Shown: positions 1-12,317, counted from the first letter of the stretch. The stretch is 64,000 nucleotides of DNA from Onchidella celtica (GCA_963931925.1 OZ007576.1:11705518-11769517), one strand, 5' to 3'. The notes: generated from the letters alone by a model not told the origin. Translations and numbers: made by a program.

Positions 1-150
1 ACGCGGTTCTGGCAGGTCTTCCTTAGCTCGGCCCACGTCATTCCGGCTGCCTTCGCCTCAGCATCGATACTCCTGCGCCAAATCTGTTTTGGTTGACCCA
101 CTTTCCGCGTCATGGGCTCTACCAGAGAGGACTCTTCCTCAACCATGTCG
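1..150 (-). mobile_element. Non-LTR retrotransposon (LINE) fragment, C-terminal end of the ORF2 protein
   Basis: Read on the minus strand, the first 150 bases give an open frame containing GQPKQIWRRSID followed by AGMTWAELRK and CQNR. This is the usual ending of endonuclease/reverse-transcriptase proteins of animal LINEs (a Gly-Arg-Pro-like turn, W-R-R-S/T, then G-x-T-W). It runs off the left edge, so the true end is not visible. No catalytic domain lies in the window; it is a 5'-truncated or broken copy. Confidence 0.6.
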
Positions 151-194
151 TTTTCAGTTATTGCTGTTGCAGTTTCTGTAACATGCTAGTTTTT

Positions 195-450
195 ACAGGA
201 TCGGGTTGTTAGTCCAATTCAAACCCCCAGCCTGGAGGACCAGTGAGTGTTATTCATCTGATCTCTACCCTTTGACCTGTCTGGTTTGGGAGGCCCTACC
301 AGGAAACGAAGCCCCCGCCAGCATAGCTCAGAGGGTCATTGAGACACGTGAGCTCTCCAACCTCGACAAGGTTTCACTCGCTGGGGAGGATGACAAGTTA
401 CGTGGACACATTCATTTTGATCAACACGCAGTCTTTAATATTAACTGTTT
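195..450. repeat. Probable dispersed repeat next to the LINE fragment
   Basis: The segment contains a 100-codon open frame without recognisable domains. Its text (CAGCCTGGAGGACCAGTGAG, then a CTACCAGG and GGTCATTGAG pattern) resembles dispersed repeats often seen beside LINE ends in marine invertebrates. That resemblance is from memory and was not searched. I see no gene signal. Confidence 0.3.
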
Positions 451-858
451 TGTACATTTTTTTTTTAACCCCAAAAAGGAGACACATTTTTCGCCCATAC
501 AATAGAAAACTATGATCGGAAATTTCGTTCTTGGCCGCTTTCATTAGACTTGGAACAAAGAATTTACAAGATTTATCTTTGCTCGGGATAGCTAGTTTTC
601 ATAATATAGATATGTGGGTAGGTCGTGCTTCCTCCGGCCCTGTTTTCAATACCATATTGCCTCATTACGAATACGTAGAAAATTACGCCTAGCCCCACAG
701 TACGAGAAAAGAAGGATTCGATACAGATAGTGAGTGCTCTGTGCTCAGAAACAGAGTGATACTTCTGTGTCTGGAAAGTGTTGCTGGTACGGACATGGCA
801 TGTTGAGCCTTATAGAGTTAACTTCGCCAAGCTTGATCAGTCTTGTTTGTAGTGCATG

Positions 859-1356
859 CCTGTGTGTGTTTAGGTGTGTGTAGGTATGTGTGTGTGTGTG
901 TGTGTGTGTGTTGCTTTGCTTTTTTCTTTCGTTCATCACCCCTCCACCACCAGCCCTTCTCCTCCCGGCTGCGCCTAGAAAATCTGTGGAGGAAAATTTA
1001 CGCGCGGGTATTCAGCGTATCAAATTGGCTTGCCAGTGGCTGAATTATGTGTTAGAACGTCACAACGGATATATTTTTTTTTTCCATGTCGCACAGTTTA
1101 TGAAGAAACACCGAGAGCGATCGTGTTTTCGCTCCCAAATTTCTTTTGTTGGACATTGGTTTTAATACTTTTATGTACTTGACTATTTTTTTTTCTTTAA
1201 AATTTCAAATTGATAGAGAATGATGTCTCTTCTCCAACACCCCCCCCCCCCCCTTCCCGCTCAACTGCATAGTCCACAAAAGCGGGGCAAAACAGAATTT
1301 GTGTATATCTCGGACGAGAAATGGGCCTTGGTCGAACACCTCCCCCCCTCCCCTCC

Positions 1357-1393
<37 letters not shown>
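859..1393. repeat. (TG)n and (CA)n microsatellites with a poly-C run
   Basis: A TG repeat covers about 859-911, a run of about 15 C lies near 1240, and a CA repeat covers about 1361-1393. Open frames here on both strands only translate these repeats. Confidence 0.9.
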
Positions 1394-1397
<4 letters not shown>

Positions 1398-1399
1398 AC

Positions 1400-2490
1400 A
1401 GCGCCAAGGACATTGGCAGCCACAGTACGCAGATTAATGTTTATCACAATTCATTCTCTGTCTGTCTGTCTCTCATCGTGCTTGCACTGACATTCCAACC
1501 CACACTAACGATATGTTCTGCTGATGTTGCACAGGAGGCAGTTTTAATGCTCTTACAGAGCCAGGGGTAAAGCAGTTCAGATATATTTCTATTAGTTCCT
1601 ACTGTCCATGAGACGAAAAGTGAGATACGCTATTATGTTAAGGTAATGGCAATCCTGGTGCACTTTGACACGGAGAGAGGGGGAAGGGAAGGATGACCAG
1701 TTCATTTATACATAGGGTACGAAAACATTCATAGCGAAGATACAAAACTGACACTTATGAACGCTTGACTACGCACCAGGTCGATCTGCCTCAACTCGAG
1801 AAAACAGCAAATTCTTCCATAAACTTACCAAGAAAATCAAAACCGTAAACCTAATTAAGTTCTACATCATGACAACCCGGCACTTTCTGCCAGCAAACTT
1901 AGTCATCCAATATCTCCAAATGTTGAGTTTTGTGGATGGTTCAGCCTGCGCTGGAAATCGTCGTAAATGACTTGATTATAATTGTAGTGGTTGCCGGAAA
2001 ATGGTTCTGCATACATAGCACATCATACCAAGAGCCCAGATACAATGGCTTCCATTTCGTTCCGTTTCCGGTTCGATTTCGACAGTTTTGCCAAAAGGTT
2101 ATTCAGTCTTGATGAAAAACGTCGCGAGACGAAACTATGACAGATGCTATGAAGGTTTTTGGCATCTTCTCGGTTTTTTGTATGGATAAAACTGACGTCA
2201 TTCGGTATAACTGCCAAAAACGAGCCGAAAGCGAAACAAGACCAATGTTACTGTGTCTGGGCTCATAATGTGTGCCCGAACAAGACTGCGGTACGGCCTT
2301 TCTCATTTCACTATTATTTAAGCCACAACTGGTCAGTGTGCTGACATCTATCTCATTTTTCATAGTTTTGAGAAAAGCGAATAAAGTTGTTTATCAAGAC
2401 CAATAGAGAACCCGCGACTTCATGGGGAAAGGACAAAAATTGGATTTCTACCCATTCTCAGTCTCTGACACTTGTTTTGATAGGCGTTGT
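1400..2490. other. No recognisable feature
   Basis: I see no exon with convincing splice sites, no protein domain and no long repeat in this stretch. Confidence 0.4.
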
Positions 2491-2492
2491 TT

Positions 2493-2540
<48 letters not shown>

Positions 2541-2544
2541 TCTC
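2493..2544 (+). repeat. (TC)n microsatellite
   Basis: TC dinucleotides, broken once by an A. Confidence 0.95.
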
Positions 2545-2624
2545 ATGCACTGGACTTATTTTAACGTCATATCAACAACCATTATTAAAATATTGCCTAA
2601 AACTTCAATGAGCACCAAAGTTCG

Positions 2625-3010
2625 ACATAAAAGCGTTTGGATTAGATTGACACCTAAGAAAACTTAATTTGATACTTTTTGATACTGTTATTCAGGTTGC
2701 AGCGTTGAGCCAAAACAACAACAACAACAAAAGTGGTCAAATTGCCCCACAATGAAATACTCTCGCCGCTAAATTTTTTTTTTTATTATAAGATAGAGTA
2801 ATAAATTTATCTCATGTTAGCAGTTTTTGAGGCTATTAATTGCACACTGCGATTGGCTCATTTTCTTACCCGGCTTGTTTGTTTACATGACAGTCACTGT
2901 GGTGGGCGCGACATCGAGGAGAAATTAAAAAGTCTATACAGTTATGGCGTAAGGACTCAGTTAAGTTTAGTTTGCCTATGCTGAAGTGTGAGATGTAAAC
3001 TTTTGAATTA
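2625..3010 (+). repeat. Dispersed repeat family A, copy 1
   Basis: About 200 bases (GGATTAGATTGACACCTAAG, then a gap, then CCCCACAATGAA and CTCNC) recur at 21960-22200 in the same orientation. A CAA microsatellite interrupts this copy where the other has a poly-G run. Internal, unclassified transposon remnant. Confidence 0.6.
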
Positions 3011-3154
3011 AACGGGACATCGCGCATTAATCAAATTTGAAAAAGTCTGTCTAGCTAGTTGATTCAAGGAGAGTCCAAGTCCGAGTCAAAACCGACGTAA
3101 AACAGATTTAATTCAAAGCGCCGTGGCCCGACTAAGGCCAAAATTGCCGAGCAC

Positions 3155-3295
3155 CATTCGATTTTGAATTAGTTGGATGGTGACGTCACGACTCTGCGTT
3201 TCAATGAGATCTGACTAATTGGCTGGCCAGCGAGGTCTCACTGGCATTCAAATGTGATGACGCCATCATTCAACTAGTTGGGGCGCTCCTGGGCT
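3155..3295. repeat. Imperfect palindromic repeat, family G copy 1
   Basis: The left arm (TTAGTTGGATGGTGACGTCA) is matched in inverted form by the right arm (GATGACGCCATCATTCAACT). The same pair of arms recurs around 4915-5030, so this is probably a short foldback element rather than a chance hairpin. Confidence 0.55.
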
Positions 3296-3554
3296 GAGTC
3301 TGTCTTGGGCCGGAATTGAGAAATAAGGCTGGTGCTGGTACCTCAGTGAGTCAACTCATTTTTTGCGTCACTTTGGCCCCAGATTTCGTGTGAACCATGT
3401 AGCGAGACAGACTTTTTCCAGTCTCACTTGTGGGCACTGTCCCGCTCAACCCCAGAGTCCACTAAACCGAGGCAAGACACACTTAATTCAGTGCTCTTTG
3501 GGCCTGCGTTAGACGATCCAGGATAACAGTAAATAATAAATACATAGCATTTTG

Positions 3555-3895
3555 TGTAGCCCTCCATCCCGTTAGCAACTAGGCTGTAAGCACTTGACAA
3601 CATTTATACCATAACTACACCAAATCACGCACACACACGCACACACACGCACACACACGCACTCACACACAAACGCACACACACGCACACACACGCACTC
3701 ACACACAAACGCACACACACGCACACACACGCACTCACACACAAACGCACACACAAACACAAGATGTCTCTGCAGCTGATGTTCATGAGGCATAAACTTT
3801 CCAATCTCTCTCAAAGACAGAGGCAGAGATTCCAAATCTGAGGCCCCCGAAAAGAAAAAAGATTTTTTCACCTCTGGTTTCCAAGGAATTTTAAA
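3555..3895 (+). mobile_element. Microsatellite-bearing mobile element, copy 1
   Basis: A (CA)n core has a higher-order unit of 36 bases (GCACTCAC at 3659, 3695 and 3731). It is flanked by a left sequence (CTCCATCCC, then GTAAGC and ACAACATTTATA) and a right sequence (GCATAAACTTTCC, then CTCTCAAAGACAGAGGCA). The same two flanks enclose a different microsatellite at 10017-10440, so flanks and core behave as one dispersed unit. Confidence 0.65.
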
Positions 3896-4545
3896 CTTTT
3901 AGTGTTTACTGATGGTCTAAGATGTCGTGAATGAGTGAAATGGAGTGAAAAGATCGGTTGAATAAGCTGATGCATTCTTGTACATCTAATATTTCAAAAA
4001 AATTTCGTTTTTCAAAATGACAAGGTTCCAACTCCTTTCCAGCAACTTTTGAGAAATTTATTATGAAGTTTCATATGCTCATAGCTTTTAGAGACACGCT
4101 TTTTTGCTTTTTATTAATAATACAAAATTACACACCGAGTCCGCTTGATACTTTGACAGTCAATAGAGGCCTGTAGAAGTAGTATGTAGTGTGTAACTCA
4201 CTTCAGCCAAAAGGTGGAGATAGAACCTTGTCATTCTGAGGGAACGATTTGTACATGTCAGAATCTTGATCATTGTTGTTGTTGTTGTTGCGCTGTTGTT
4301 GATAGTTAAAAATTGTTGTCTGGAGCAGTGACAAGTTGTCATCTCTCGGACAGCACAGTTAAAGAGCAGCTTGTAGCATACAGCTGGGGGGATTTCGGAT
4401 AGCTGCGTTATGTGTCGTGGATGACAGGCACAAACACGAAATGGGAACATGGACTCGACGTGTTTATGAATAACTCATTAAGATGGCATTTACGCGATGC
4501 CATGCGGATCGAGGAGTGACCACGCACGTCAAAATTCGCACAATT
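3896..4545. other. No recognisable feature
   Basis: Only a short GTT repeat near 4271-4305 is visible. Confidence 0.4.
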
Positions 4546-4776
4546 GAGGGGGTTAGAATTACAAGAGATCTATGTGCCATTTGACTGTTTTTGAGAAGAG
4601 GGCAAACAACATCATATCAGTATAAACCAATCGAATTTATATTTACTCGAAGAGTTGATGCCAATACTGCAAACGTTTATGAAATTCGATTGGTTTGTAC
4701 TGAAAGGACTTTTTAAAACTTTTTTTCTCACAAGCAGCCAAATGGCACATAGATCCATTCTATCTCTAACCCCCTC
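4546..4776. mobile_element. MITE with GAGGGGGTTAGA terminal inverted repeats
   Basis: The left end GAGGGGGTTAGA and the right end TCTAACCCCCTC are exact inverted copies. Inside them GATCTATGTGCCATTTG is matched by CAAATGGCACATAGATC, and a second inner pair (AACCAATCGAATTT and AAATTCGATTGGTTT) makes almost the whole 231 bases a foldback. No coding capacity. No clear target duplication, so the superfamily is not assigned. Confidence 0.75.
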
Positions 4777-4799
4777 ACTGTCAACCGTGGACTAGACCA

Positions 4800-5295
4800 G
4801 TAACCGTTTGTTTCCACCGAAGTCGGCCCAGCCCGGTTCACCCTCGCTCAGCTTTCCTTCTTCTTCCTGGAAGCCGTTACAACATCTGATGTTAAAAGTA
4901 GGTGCGATTTGCAGACTAGTTGGATGATGGCGCCACGACGTTGACTTTCAGTGAGATTCAACTCGTGGCTGCTGCGCGAGGTCTCATTGAAATTGAATGT
5001 CTTGTCGTCACCATCTCACCAGTCGGTGGATCAGAAGCGGCGAATGTGAGCCCTGGTTTAACCCTATGTTTTCACCGAAGTCGGCCCAGCAGAGCTCGGC
5101 ATTTCTTCCTGTCGCTAAGAGCTACCAGAAAGCATGCATTCATAGGGAGATCTTACTTCTGCCAAATCGCGAAACTGCGTCACGGTTGCAGCAAGAATTG
5201 GAAGGAATCGTCTGCACCAAAGTCTATTCACTGGACCAAATACTGGACCAAGTGGAAGCACTTGGGTTTAGCCAAGCCAAGCAATTTAACTGATT
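4800..5295. repeat. Palindromic repeat, family G copy 2, with repeated flank
   Basis: The arms ACTAGTTGGATGATGGCGCC and GTCGTCACCATCTCACCAGT repeat the foldback at 3155-3295. The phrase CACCGAAGTCGGCCCAGC occurs both before (near 4817) and after it (near 5072), showing a direct duplication around the hairpin. Confidence 0.5.
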
Positions 5296-5512
5296 CACTC
5301 CCAACTAGCTTTTTTTTTTTACAGAATGTTAAAAATGAAGGACTTTTTAAGGGCTTGAAATATAAAAAAAAAAAAGAAAATAAAAACTTTAAAGACTTTT
5401 ATTTAAGGATCTGTTTTTAAATCATATTATTATGTCTAAGCGTCAATTAGTTTTTGACTGCACTGCGAATACATTTCAGTAGATGACGAAGTTGCATTGT
5501 TTAGTGCCCCAG

Positions 5513-5821
5513 TTAGTCAGGGAAATCTGTCCTCACTTTCTCTGTCCTCTTCTCCTTCTGAGTTTCTCGTTTGTCCTTTCTTGTCTTTCCTTTTGCGCCA
5601 CTAAGCGTCGAGGGGAGATGCAGCTTTCGGATGTGGGTCTGATGGGTAGTGTCTGTCATGGTTGGCTTTATTCTTTCAGTTGTTTCTTTGACACAGTCTA
5701 TCCATCTTTTCCTGGGTCGCCCCCTTTCTCTGGGTCCATGCCTTTTCATGTTACATGACATAAGCTCGCGTGCCGGCTGTTCGCTCTGAAGCCTCATGAG
5801 GTGACCAAACCCCTTCAGCAA
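5513..5821 (-). mobile_element. LINE fragment, C-terminal end of RT/endonuclease protein
   Basis: A minus-strand open frame starts with GFGHLMRL and continues with RGRPRKRWIDCVKE and LPSTLSGAKGK. These are the family-typical last 100 residues of endonuclease/RT LINE proteins (G-H-x-x-R, then G-R-P-R-x-R-W, then a final LSGA-type motif). Only the tail remains and the reverse transcriptase core is absent. Confidence 0.7.
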
Positions 5822-5844
5822 TTGTTTGTTACTTATACTAGTTG

Positions 5845-6065
5845 TCCCTCTGTCTCGAGGAATACACGGATGTGACTTCTAAGGTTGTGTTGTAGTTGCG
5901 AAGTTGTAAATTGAGGCTCAATTTCCTATCATACTTTATAATTCTACTCAAGAAAATGAGTCTTTATTTTTACGGCTCAAAATGTCAAGACGCTTTCTTC
6001 TGTTAGGTTGTGGCTCAAAATCAACGAAAGTATTCAAAATGTAGGGGACTTCAGGACCATATAAA
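5845..6065 (+). repeat. Dispersed repeat family B, fragment
   Basis: The sequence from GGAATACACGGATGTGACTT to CTCAAAATCAACGAAAGT is shared with 18000-18200 in the same orientation. Other parts of this family appear at 8580-8830 (minus), 22695-22945 and 25861-25930. No coding content is visible. Confidence 0.55.
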
Positions 6066-7120
6066 ATATGCCCACCACGTACACCGTTACGTTTTTCTAT
6101 GCATGATAAATAATATGATAGTTTGTAACCTTAGAATTTAAGGCGTACTCTAGAACGCTATGCTCAGCGGTTAAAAAGCCTTTCGTGATTACAGTGTTGG
6201 CCTTACTTCCTTTAAAATATGATGATGTTCTAGACATTGCACAGTCCCCACGTTGTCTCTGGTGGCTTCATTTCTGATCTCATCTCGCCGTGTCAACAAA
6301 GAATGAAAATGTGTAAAAAGTGGTGATGATGCGAATTGTTTTCCCTGGCAGTGGAGAAAACACTTTACGGTACCCCTTTTCTCCTTTCTATGGAGCCCCT
6401 TTCCCCTTGATGCCCCAAGCACATGCTTATTTTGCTTAATGGTTAATCCAGGTTTGCAAATGACGTTACAATGCACAGTGAGTTCTGAACAAATATTTTG
6501 TAATTTTCCTAACTTGTGCCTTTTCGAGATGGAATTGCGGAGTGTTGAATTTTAAACACATATCATCATCATTGTCGTTACTCAAGTCATTTGAAACACT
6601 TCCATCTTCCTCTAGGCGTGAAGGTGGGGGATTGGGAGGGGCCTCACAGCTAGAATAGCCCAGGGTCTCTCGTCATCTAAATCTGGCCCTGCGCTTAAAT
6701 GACGAACCTTAAGTACGTATCAGTCTTCAAACGCGAAGGTTTTTTCAACACTAAGCGACCGCGCAGATTCCAGATTGCAACCAGTTTTTCAATAATTACG
6801 TTCGTGCCAAACTCACATCCGCTTGTTAGGAATTGGAGCAAATAAAAACTAGATGTGTCGTGTTTTTATCACTATTGCGATGCAGTTAAAGGTGTTGCAG
6901 TTATCCGTGTTTTTATACAGCAACTCAAGTTACAGTGAAGTCACCTGTAATTAAGCTTTTCTTTACAAGCGTTTCATTGCATTGCTATGTGTCACAGTGT
7001 ATCCAGTACTTGTATAAGTATTTTATAAGTATTACACACGGTGCAAGAAGTAGCGTTACATTGCAGTGAACAAAGAAAAGACTGCCTTTGCCAAGACATA
7101 CCCGACCAACCTTTCATCAG
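6066..7120. other. No recognisable feature
   Basis: A 95-codon minus-strand frame at 6189-6476 has no domain I recognise and no splice context. Nothing else stands out. Confidence 0.35.
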
Positions 7121-7124
7121 GCCA

Positions 7125-7560
7125 CATCGGCGGGGGGGGGGGGGACCAGGTGGGTCTGCAATTTTGAGCCCCCACTCCACCCCACTCCCATCCGCCGGAA
7201 GAAATAAAGGGTGGGGGACCCTTTGGTAAAGAATATTGATATTGTAAAGAGTCAGTTGGGGGCGGGCGGGGGGGGGGGGGGGCTTTACAGAAACAATACT
7301 TCAAAGCAGATTCATTAAAAGATTGATCCAGATAAAATACAGAGATATAAATGAATTTAGCATACTTACTGAACAGTTCAGGAGGGTTTGGGGGGACGGG
7401 GGGGGGGGGTGTGCTACGTTTACCATCAGGTCGGAGTATATTATCACGTTCTGCATGGGCCTAGCTCTCACTTTTTTCTTTTTCTTTTTTGGTGTGTGTG
7501 AGGAGGTGGAGGGGGGGGGGTACGGCCCAGTTGGATTTTATTTGTATCTTTTTTGGGGAG
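7125..7560 (+). repeat. Cluster of poly-G runs
   Basis: Four G runs of about 9 to 15 bases occur near 7131, 7268, 7401 and 7511, with further G-rich text between them. Local four-strand G structures are possible in principle. The runs create spurious Gly/Pro-rich frames on both strands. Confidence 0.75.
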
Positions 7561-7895
7561 GGTAAGAGGTTGAAAAGGTTTGGGTTAGAGTTCAAACTTG
7601 GTTTTTTTAAAACAACAATCCTATTGTATTTTGGTGACATAGTCCAAATGGCCTTTCCCAGTGACGCGCCGTTATTTAGGTCACCGGCCTCGCCAATCGT
7701 TATTTTGTTTTTGGCGTTTTTCATCTGGCTCAAAAAGGGTGTGTGTTTCGTAGCGACATCAAATTTTAATGTCGCATCATTTTTCAACATTCGTTCATAA
7801 ATTAATCGTCAGAAAAGCTTCAGAGGTTCTTGCATGTGACAAGGGAAATAAGGTAACATAAAATAAAACACACTCCGTCAAGCTGCATTGAACAC

Positions 7896-8425
7896 ATGCA
7901 CCCACAAACACACACACACACACACGCACACTCACATTTCTTATATACGCACGCACTTTAAACACATATTTAGACATGCACACACGTACACACATGTACA
8001 CACATATTCACACATACACACTCACACACACACCACACATTTACACACACATACATACATAAATACATACATACATACACACATACATACATACATTCAT
8101 ACATACATACATACATACATACATACATACATACATACATACATACATACACATACATACATACATACATACATACATACATACATACATACATACATAC
8201 ATACATACATACATACATACTACACGCAGATACACACGCACACTCACACAAACATACACACGCATGCACACACACATACACACATATATACACATACACA
8301 CTCACACACACGCGCGCTCACACACAAAGATACACATGCACACTCACACACACATACATACACACCTACACTCACAGACATTCACACTGGCGCACACACA
8401 GATAAAGACATATACACACAAAAGA
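7896..8425 (+). repeat. Compound (CA)n and (ACAT)n microsatellite, 0.5 kb
   Basis: CA-rich flanks surround a nearly pure ACAT tract from about 8044 to 8220. The 203-codon His/Thr frame and the Cys/Val/Tyr frames on the other strand are translations of this repeat, not genes. Confidence 0.95.
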
Positions 8426-8579
8426 ACGTGATTGTTTTTGCTTTGCTAAGCCCAGCGGTCGTAGACAGACAAGTCGCGAGAAAATTTAACTTTATCTGAT
8501 AACTACAACAAACTCAGAATGGATGCTCAAGTTAGGGCACGTACTAGATTTCGAAGGAATTAGGATTGAATCATTCGAC

Positions 8580-8830
8580 AGTTTGCGACCTTATCTGTTC
8601 CCTTTCCATTTTTTGAAAAATTGGAGACCTGTTAGTATGTAGGACAGGTGTAACAAATTTAATGCAACTTTGACACTTGTTTGAAATACGTCGTGGCACT
8701 TACCAAACTGTTTCAGTGTTACGATTTATTCTAACTCCTTTTCATAAATACTGAAGCCCCCAACGTTTGACGTCGAATGTCTCAGTTGCGCAAAAAGTGG
8801 AACAAACTAAACCTAAGGTTGCGAATAATG
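8580..8830 (-). repeat. Dispersed repeat family B, inverted copy
   Basis: The reverse complement reads through TTTGTTCCACTTTTTGCGCA, CATTCGACGTCAAACGTT and GTGCCACGACG, closely matching 22710-22945 on the plus strand. This anchors the 3' portion of family B. Confidence 0.6.
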
Positions 8831-9285
8831 ATTCCTTTGCATTCGGTTTATCATGACGCAGATTGAATTACAAAATCGTGTGAGATTTTTTAGATATGAG
8901 CTTAGCAGCCCAGAAAATACAACCGAAAAAGCCAGATACGGCGTTTTTGACATGGTAAATATACAAAGTATTAGTGTTAGATCTGACAGGATTTTAAAAT
9001 TGGCGTTATGTTCTCAATAATTTGCCGAAAGATGGTGAATAATTGAACAAAATATGTGAACAAAAGCTCTATAATGACCCTGCGGAGGACACAAAGGACA
9101 CTTGTATTTTATTGACTTGATTAACTTAATGAAATATTCATGGCTTGTCCACGGGATGTACAGTCTCGAATATCCGAGCTTGGCAGGTTGTAATATGAAT
9201 AAAATGGGAGGAATAATCATACACTGTGTTCTTAGTGTGTTACTGTAGAACGTGTAGGATTGCCAGTTTGGGTAAAGCTGAAGTA
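8831..9285. other. No recognisable feature
   Basis: AT-rich, without exon or repeat signals that I can support. Confidence 0.35.
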
Positions 9286-9772
9286 ATTGGTGGGTGGTTT
9301 CGATAGGTCAGTTGGTTGATTTGTTAGTTGGTTGACTGCGCAGCCAGGCGGGTTATTAGTGGGCTGGCTGCTTAGCTAGTTGATCTTAGTTGGTAGACAG
9401 GCTGTTTAGTTAGTTGGTTGGTGGGAGGCTGGCTTGTTGGTTGGTTGGCTGGTTGCTGGTTGGCTGTTGGGTTAGTTGGTTGGTTGTTGGGTTGGCTGAT
9501 GGGTTGGTTGGTTGGTTGCTGGTTGGCTGACAGATTGGTTGGTTGACTGGCTGGCTGGCTGGCTAGTTGGTTGGTTGGTTGGTTGCTGGCTGGTTGACAG
9601 GTTGGTTGGTTGGTAGATTGGTTGCTGGTTGGCTGATAGGTTGGTTGGTAGATTGGTTGGCTGGTTGAATGATTGGTTGCTTGGCTGGCTAGCTGGTTGG
9701 TTGGTTGGTTGGTTGGTGGTTGGCTGGTTTCTGGTTGGTTAGTTGGTTGGTTGATAGGTTGGTTTGAGTAGT
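9286..9772 (+). repeat. Degenerate (TTGG)n minisatellite
   Basis: About 480 bases built from TTGG, TGGC and TGCTGG steps. The opposite-strand motif (CCAA) makes the block at 18645-18840. Confidence 0.9.
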
Positions 9773-10016
9773 TAAATAGATACTGGTTGCGTGCCCCTTG
9801 CCAACTTATATAAATGAATCAGTACCAAATCATTACATTATAATACATATACACATAAAGTACCCATTTGTTTTCATAAAAGGAATTTCTTGATCTTCTA
9901 CATCTTAATATATTGACATAATTCATCTGTTTAACGCTACTCTGTCAGAAATAAAATCATAATGACCTGACATTTGGATAAAAAGTTCAAAGATAATAAT
10001 AAAAATGATAATAAAA

Positions 10017-10221
10017 CATGACATTAACTAGCTCTCCATCCCGCGAACCACCATGCTCTAAGCGCTTTACAACATTTATTTCATACATTTACGGAAGCTC
10101 TCTCACTCACTCACTCACTCACTCACTCACTCACTCACTCACTCACTCACTCACTCACTCACTCACTCACTCACTCACTCACTCACTCACTCACTCGCAC
10201 GCAAGCAAGCAAGCACGCACG

Positions 10222-10260
<39 letters not shown>

Positions 10261-10440
10261 TTATTTCACAATTCATATTAAAAAGATACATTCGTGGGCA
10301 TTCAGAGTGTAAAAAATAACTCATCTGCTGATGTCTAGAAGCCATAAACTTTTCAGGCCCTCTCAAAGACCGAGGCAAAGAAGTCCAATGCTTGAAGCTT
10401 TTGATGCCAGAACGAATTGTCACCCATGCCAGTTTCAAGT
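10017..10440 (+). mobile_element. Microsatellite-bearing mobile element, copy 2
   Basis: The same flanks as at 3555-3895 (CTCTCCATCCC and CTCTAAGCGCTTTACAACAT on the left, GCCATAAACTTTTC and CTCTCAAAGACCGAGGCA on the right) enclose here a CTCA repeat (about 10097-10196) followed by a CA repeat (about 10222-10259). The flanks are conserved while the repeat motif differs between the copies. Confidence 0.65.
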
Positions 10441-11152
10441 TACATAGTCATTCAAATGTGACATTTTAACACTGAGATATGACCTCATTAACTGGAAAAA
10501 GGGGGATGATCAATCTCCGGTGGTTTTGTATCGATCCATAACAGAATAACAAGACCAAACTGGTCCATGACTGCTCACACGCTCAGTGATGCGTCCTTTC
10601 AGGCTCTATTCTAATCTTCCATTATCATCATTATGACCAGAGAACTTTTTAATGTCAAATTGAAATATCAGTTTCTATGCCGTAACTGGTTATTCCCCCT
10701 TTCATTATTAACGAAGGTAGGACAGTATTCGTTCAGGCATAGTGCGTCATGGGAATCCCAGATATAGTTGTCTTGTCCCCTGGGAAACATTAGTATAAAT
10801 AGCTTAATGTTCGGCCTGAGAGGCGGGCAGGCTCCGTCACATTCACACATCGATACCCCCTTTTGTGTCAATGGACGAGCCAATAAGGTTTCAATGCATC
10901 TGGATTAATATTATTTGGAAAAATCTGCAAATATTCGATACAGTTTGTATTTTTATTGAGTTAAAATCTATTCTTCCTAGAGTAGGCTTCGTTCAAGTTC
11001 TATGAAAGAAATAAACCTGGACCTGAACTAAATCATGTCATTGATGCCAAGACTGTCTCGTATACGAAATAAGACGTCAGACTGAGATATTGAAAAGATA
11101 TTCATATGTATCCCAAAATGTTTGTATTTATTGAATCAATATCCGTCTAGCT
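10441..11152. other. No recognisable feature
   Basis: No supported exon, domain or repeat. Confidence 0.35.
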
Positions 11153-11755
11153 CAGTACTTCTCAACTTTTTTTTTTTGTCCCACGCCATGTTTCAAAATT
11201 AAAAATTTAAAAAAAAAAAGCATATAATCGGACAAAGTTAGTACACAGTGTATACAGGGATAGACCAAGAGCGCCTACAACCGGTAGGTTGCGCATGACC
11301 CGAGACTAAGGATACCGAGACCGTTCAATTCGCCAGATTCCGTCCGTCGATTTGCGCGCGTGTCATCCATGTCAACAATGCAACAATTCGCACCGCACCC
11401 CTTCAAAATTGAACGAAAAAGACTAGTGCCACAGAACTCTGTGGGTAGTGCTCACCGTGTTTATACGCGCTCAAGTTGTGGATATATAGTTAAAGAAGGA
11501 ATGGTCCGTCTCGGTATTCTGTGTCTCGGGTGTATACAAAAAGACCAAGAGCGCGTACAACATTGAAATCGCTCATCTGATAAGTTCGCGCTAAGCAGAG
11601 AAACCACATGTACGACATAAACAAACAGCAGTTTATCTATACAGTTAAGTTAAAACACACTATGAAATTAAGATTTCTATGAAAAATTCCCACGCCCCAC
11701 CAAACTACTGCCACGCTCCACCGCTGGGGAAAGCGCTCCACCTTGGGAAACACTG
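11153..11755 (+). mobile_element. hAT-like MITE, 0.6 kb
   Basis: The left end CAGTACTTCTCAACTTTTTT and the right end, inverted, CAGTGTTTCCCAAGGTGG fit the CAGNGNTTC terminal motif of hAT elements. The flanking octamers GTCTAGCT and GTCAAGCC agree at five of eight positions, compatible with an eroded 8-bp duplication. No transposase remains. Confidence 0.6.
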
Positions 11756-12172
11756 GTCAAGCCGGTTAGCCACGCAATGTATGTTTTCATAGTTATAAGC
11801 TCAATTAATCTCTCCTCGCAACACACAGTCACACATGCCTACACACTAACAATATGTTGCTCACCGAGACAGGCACACACACGCAGACACGAGGCATTCC
11901 AAAACCCACAAACACACACACTATCTATTCCTTCCGACGGACATACTGACTTGTGTTACAAAACAAATTCAACAAGTATTATCCCATTATCTCAAGAAAT
12001 TAACCAGCTTGGCTATCATTTAGACATGATTTTTCTGATTATTGGCAGCCTTGGGAATACACTTTAGGTTTGTTAGTGGTCTAGATAAGTTAGGTTTGTC
12101 GTCGGGTGAGTACAAAAGTTTTAGCAAACTATTTAAGCGTAAGAGCGATAGTAGCATTGTGTTGAGTTTGGC

Positions 12173-12173
<1 letters not shown>
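11756..12173. other. No recognisable feature
   Basis: Short CA-rich stretches only. Confidence 0.35.
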
Positions 12174-12215
<42 letters not shown>

Positions 12216-12246
12216 TAGACGGATAGACGGATAGATACAAGCTAGT

Positions 12247-12317
<71 letters not shown>

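Noticed and set aside
4920..5420. 166-codon open frame
   Set aside because: It lies across the family G palindromic repeat and its flank; no domain and no splice support.
7888..8499. 203-codon His/Thr-rich frame and its Cys/Val/Tyr antisense
   Set aside because: Pure CA/ACAT microsatellite shadow.
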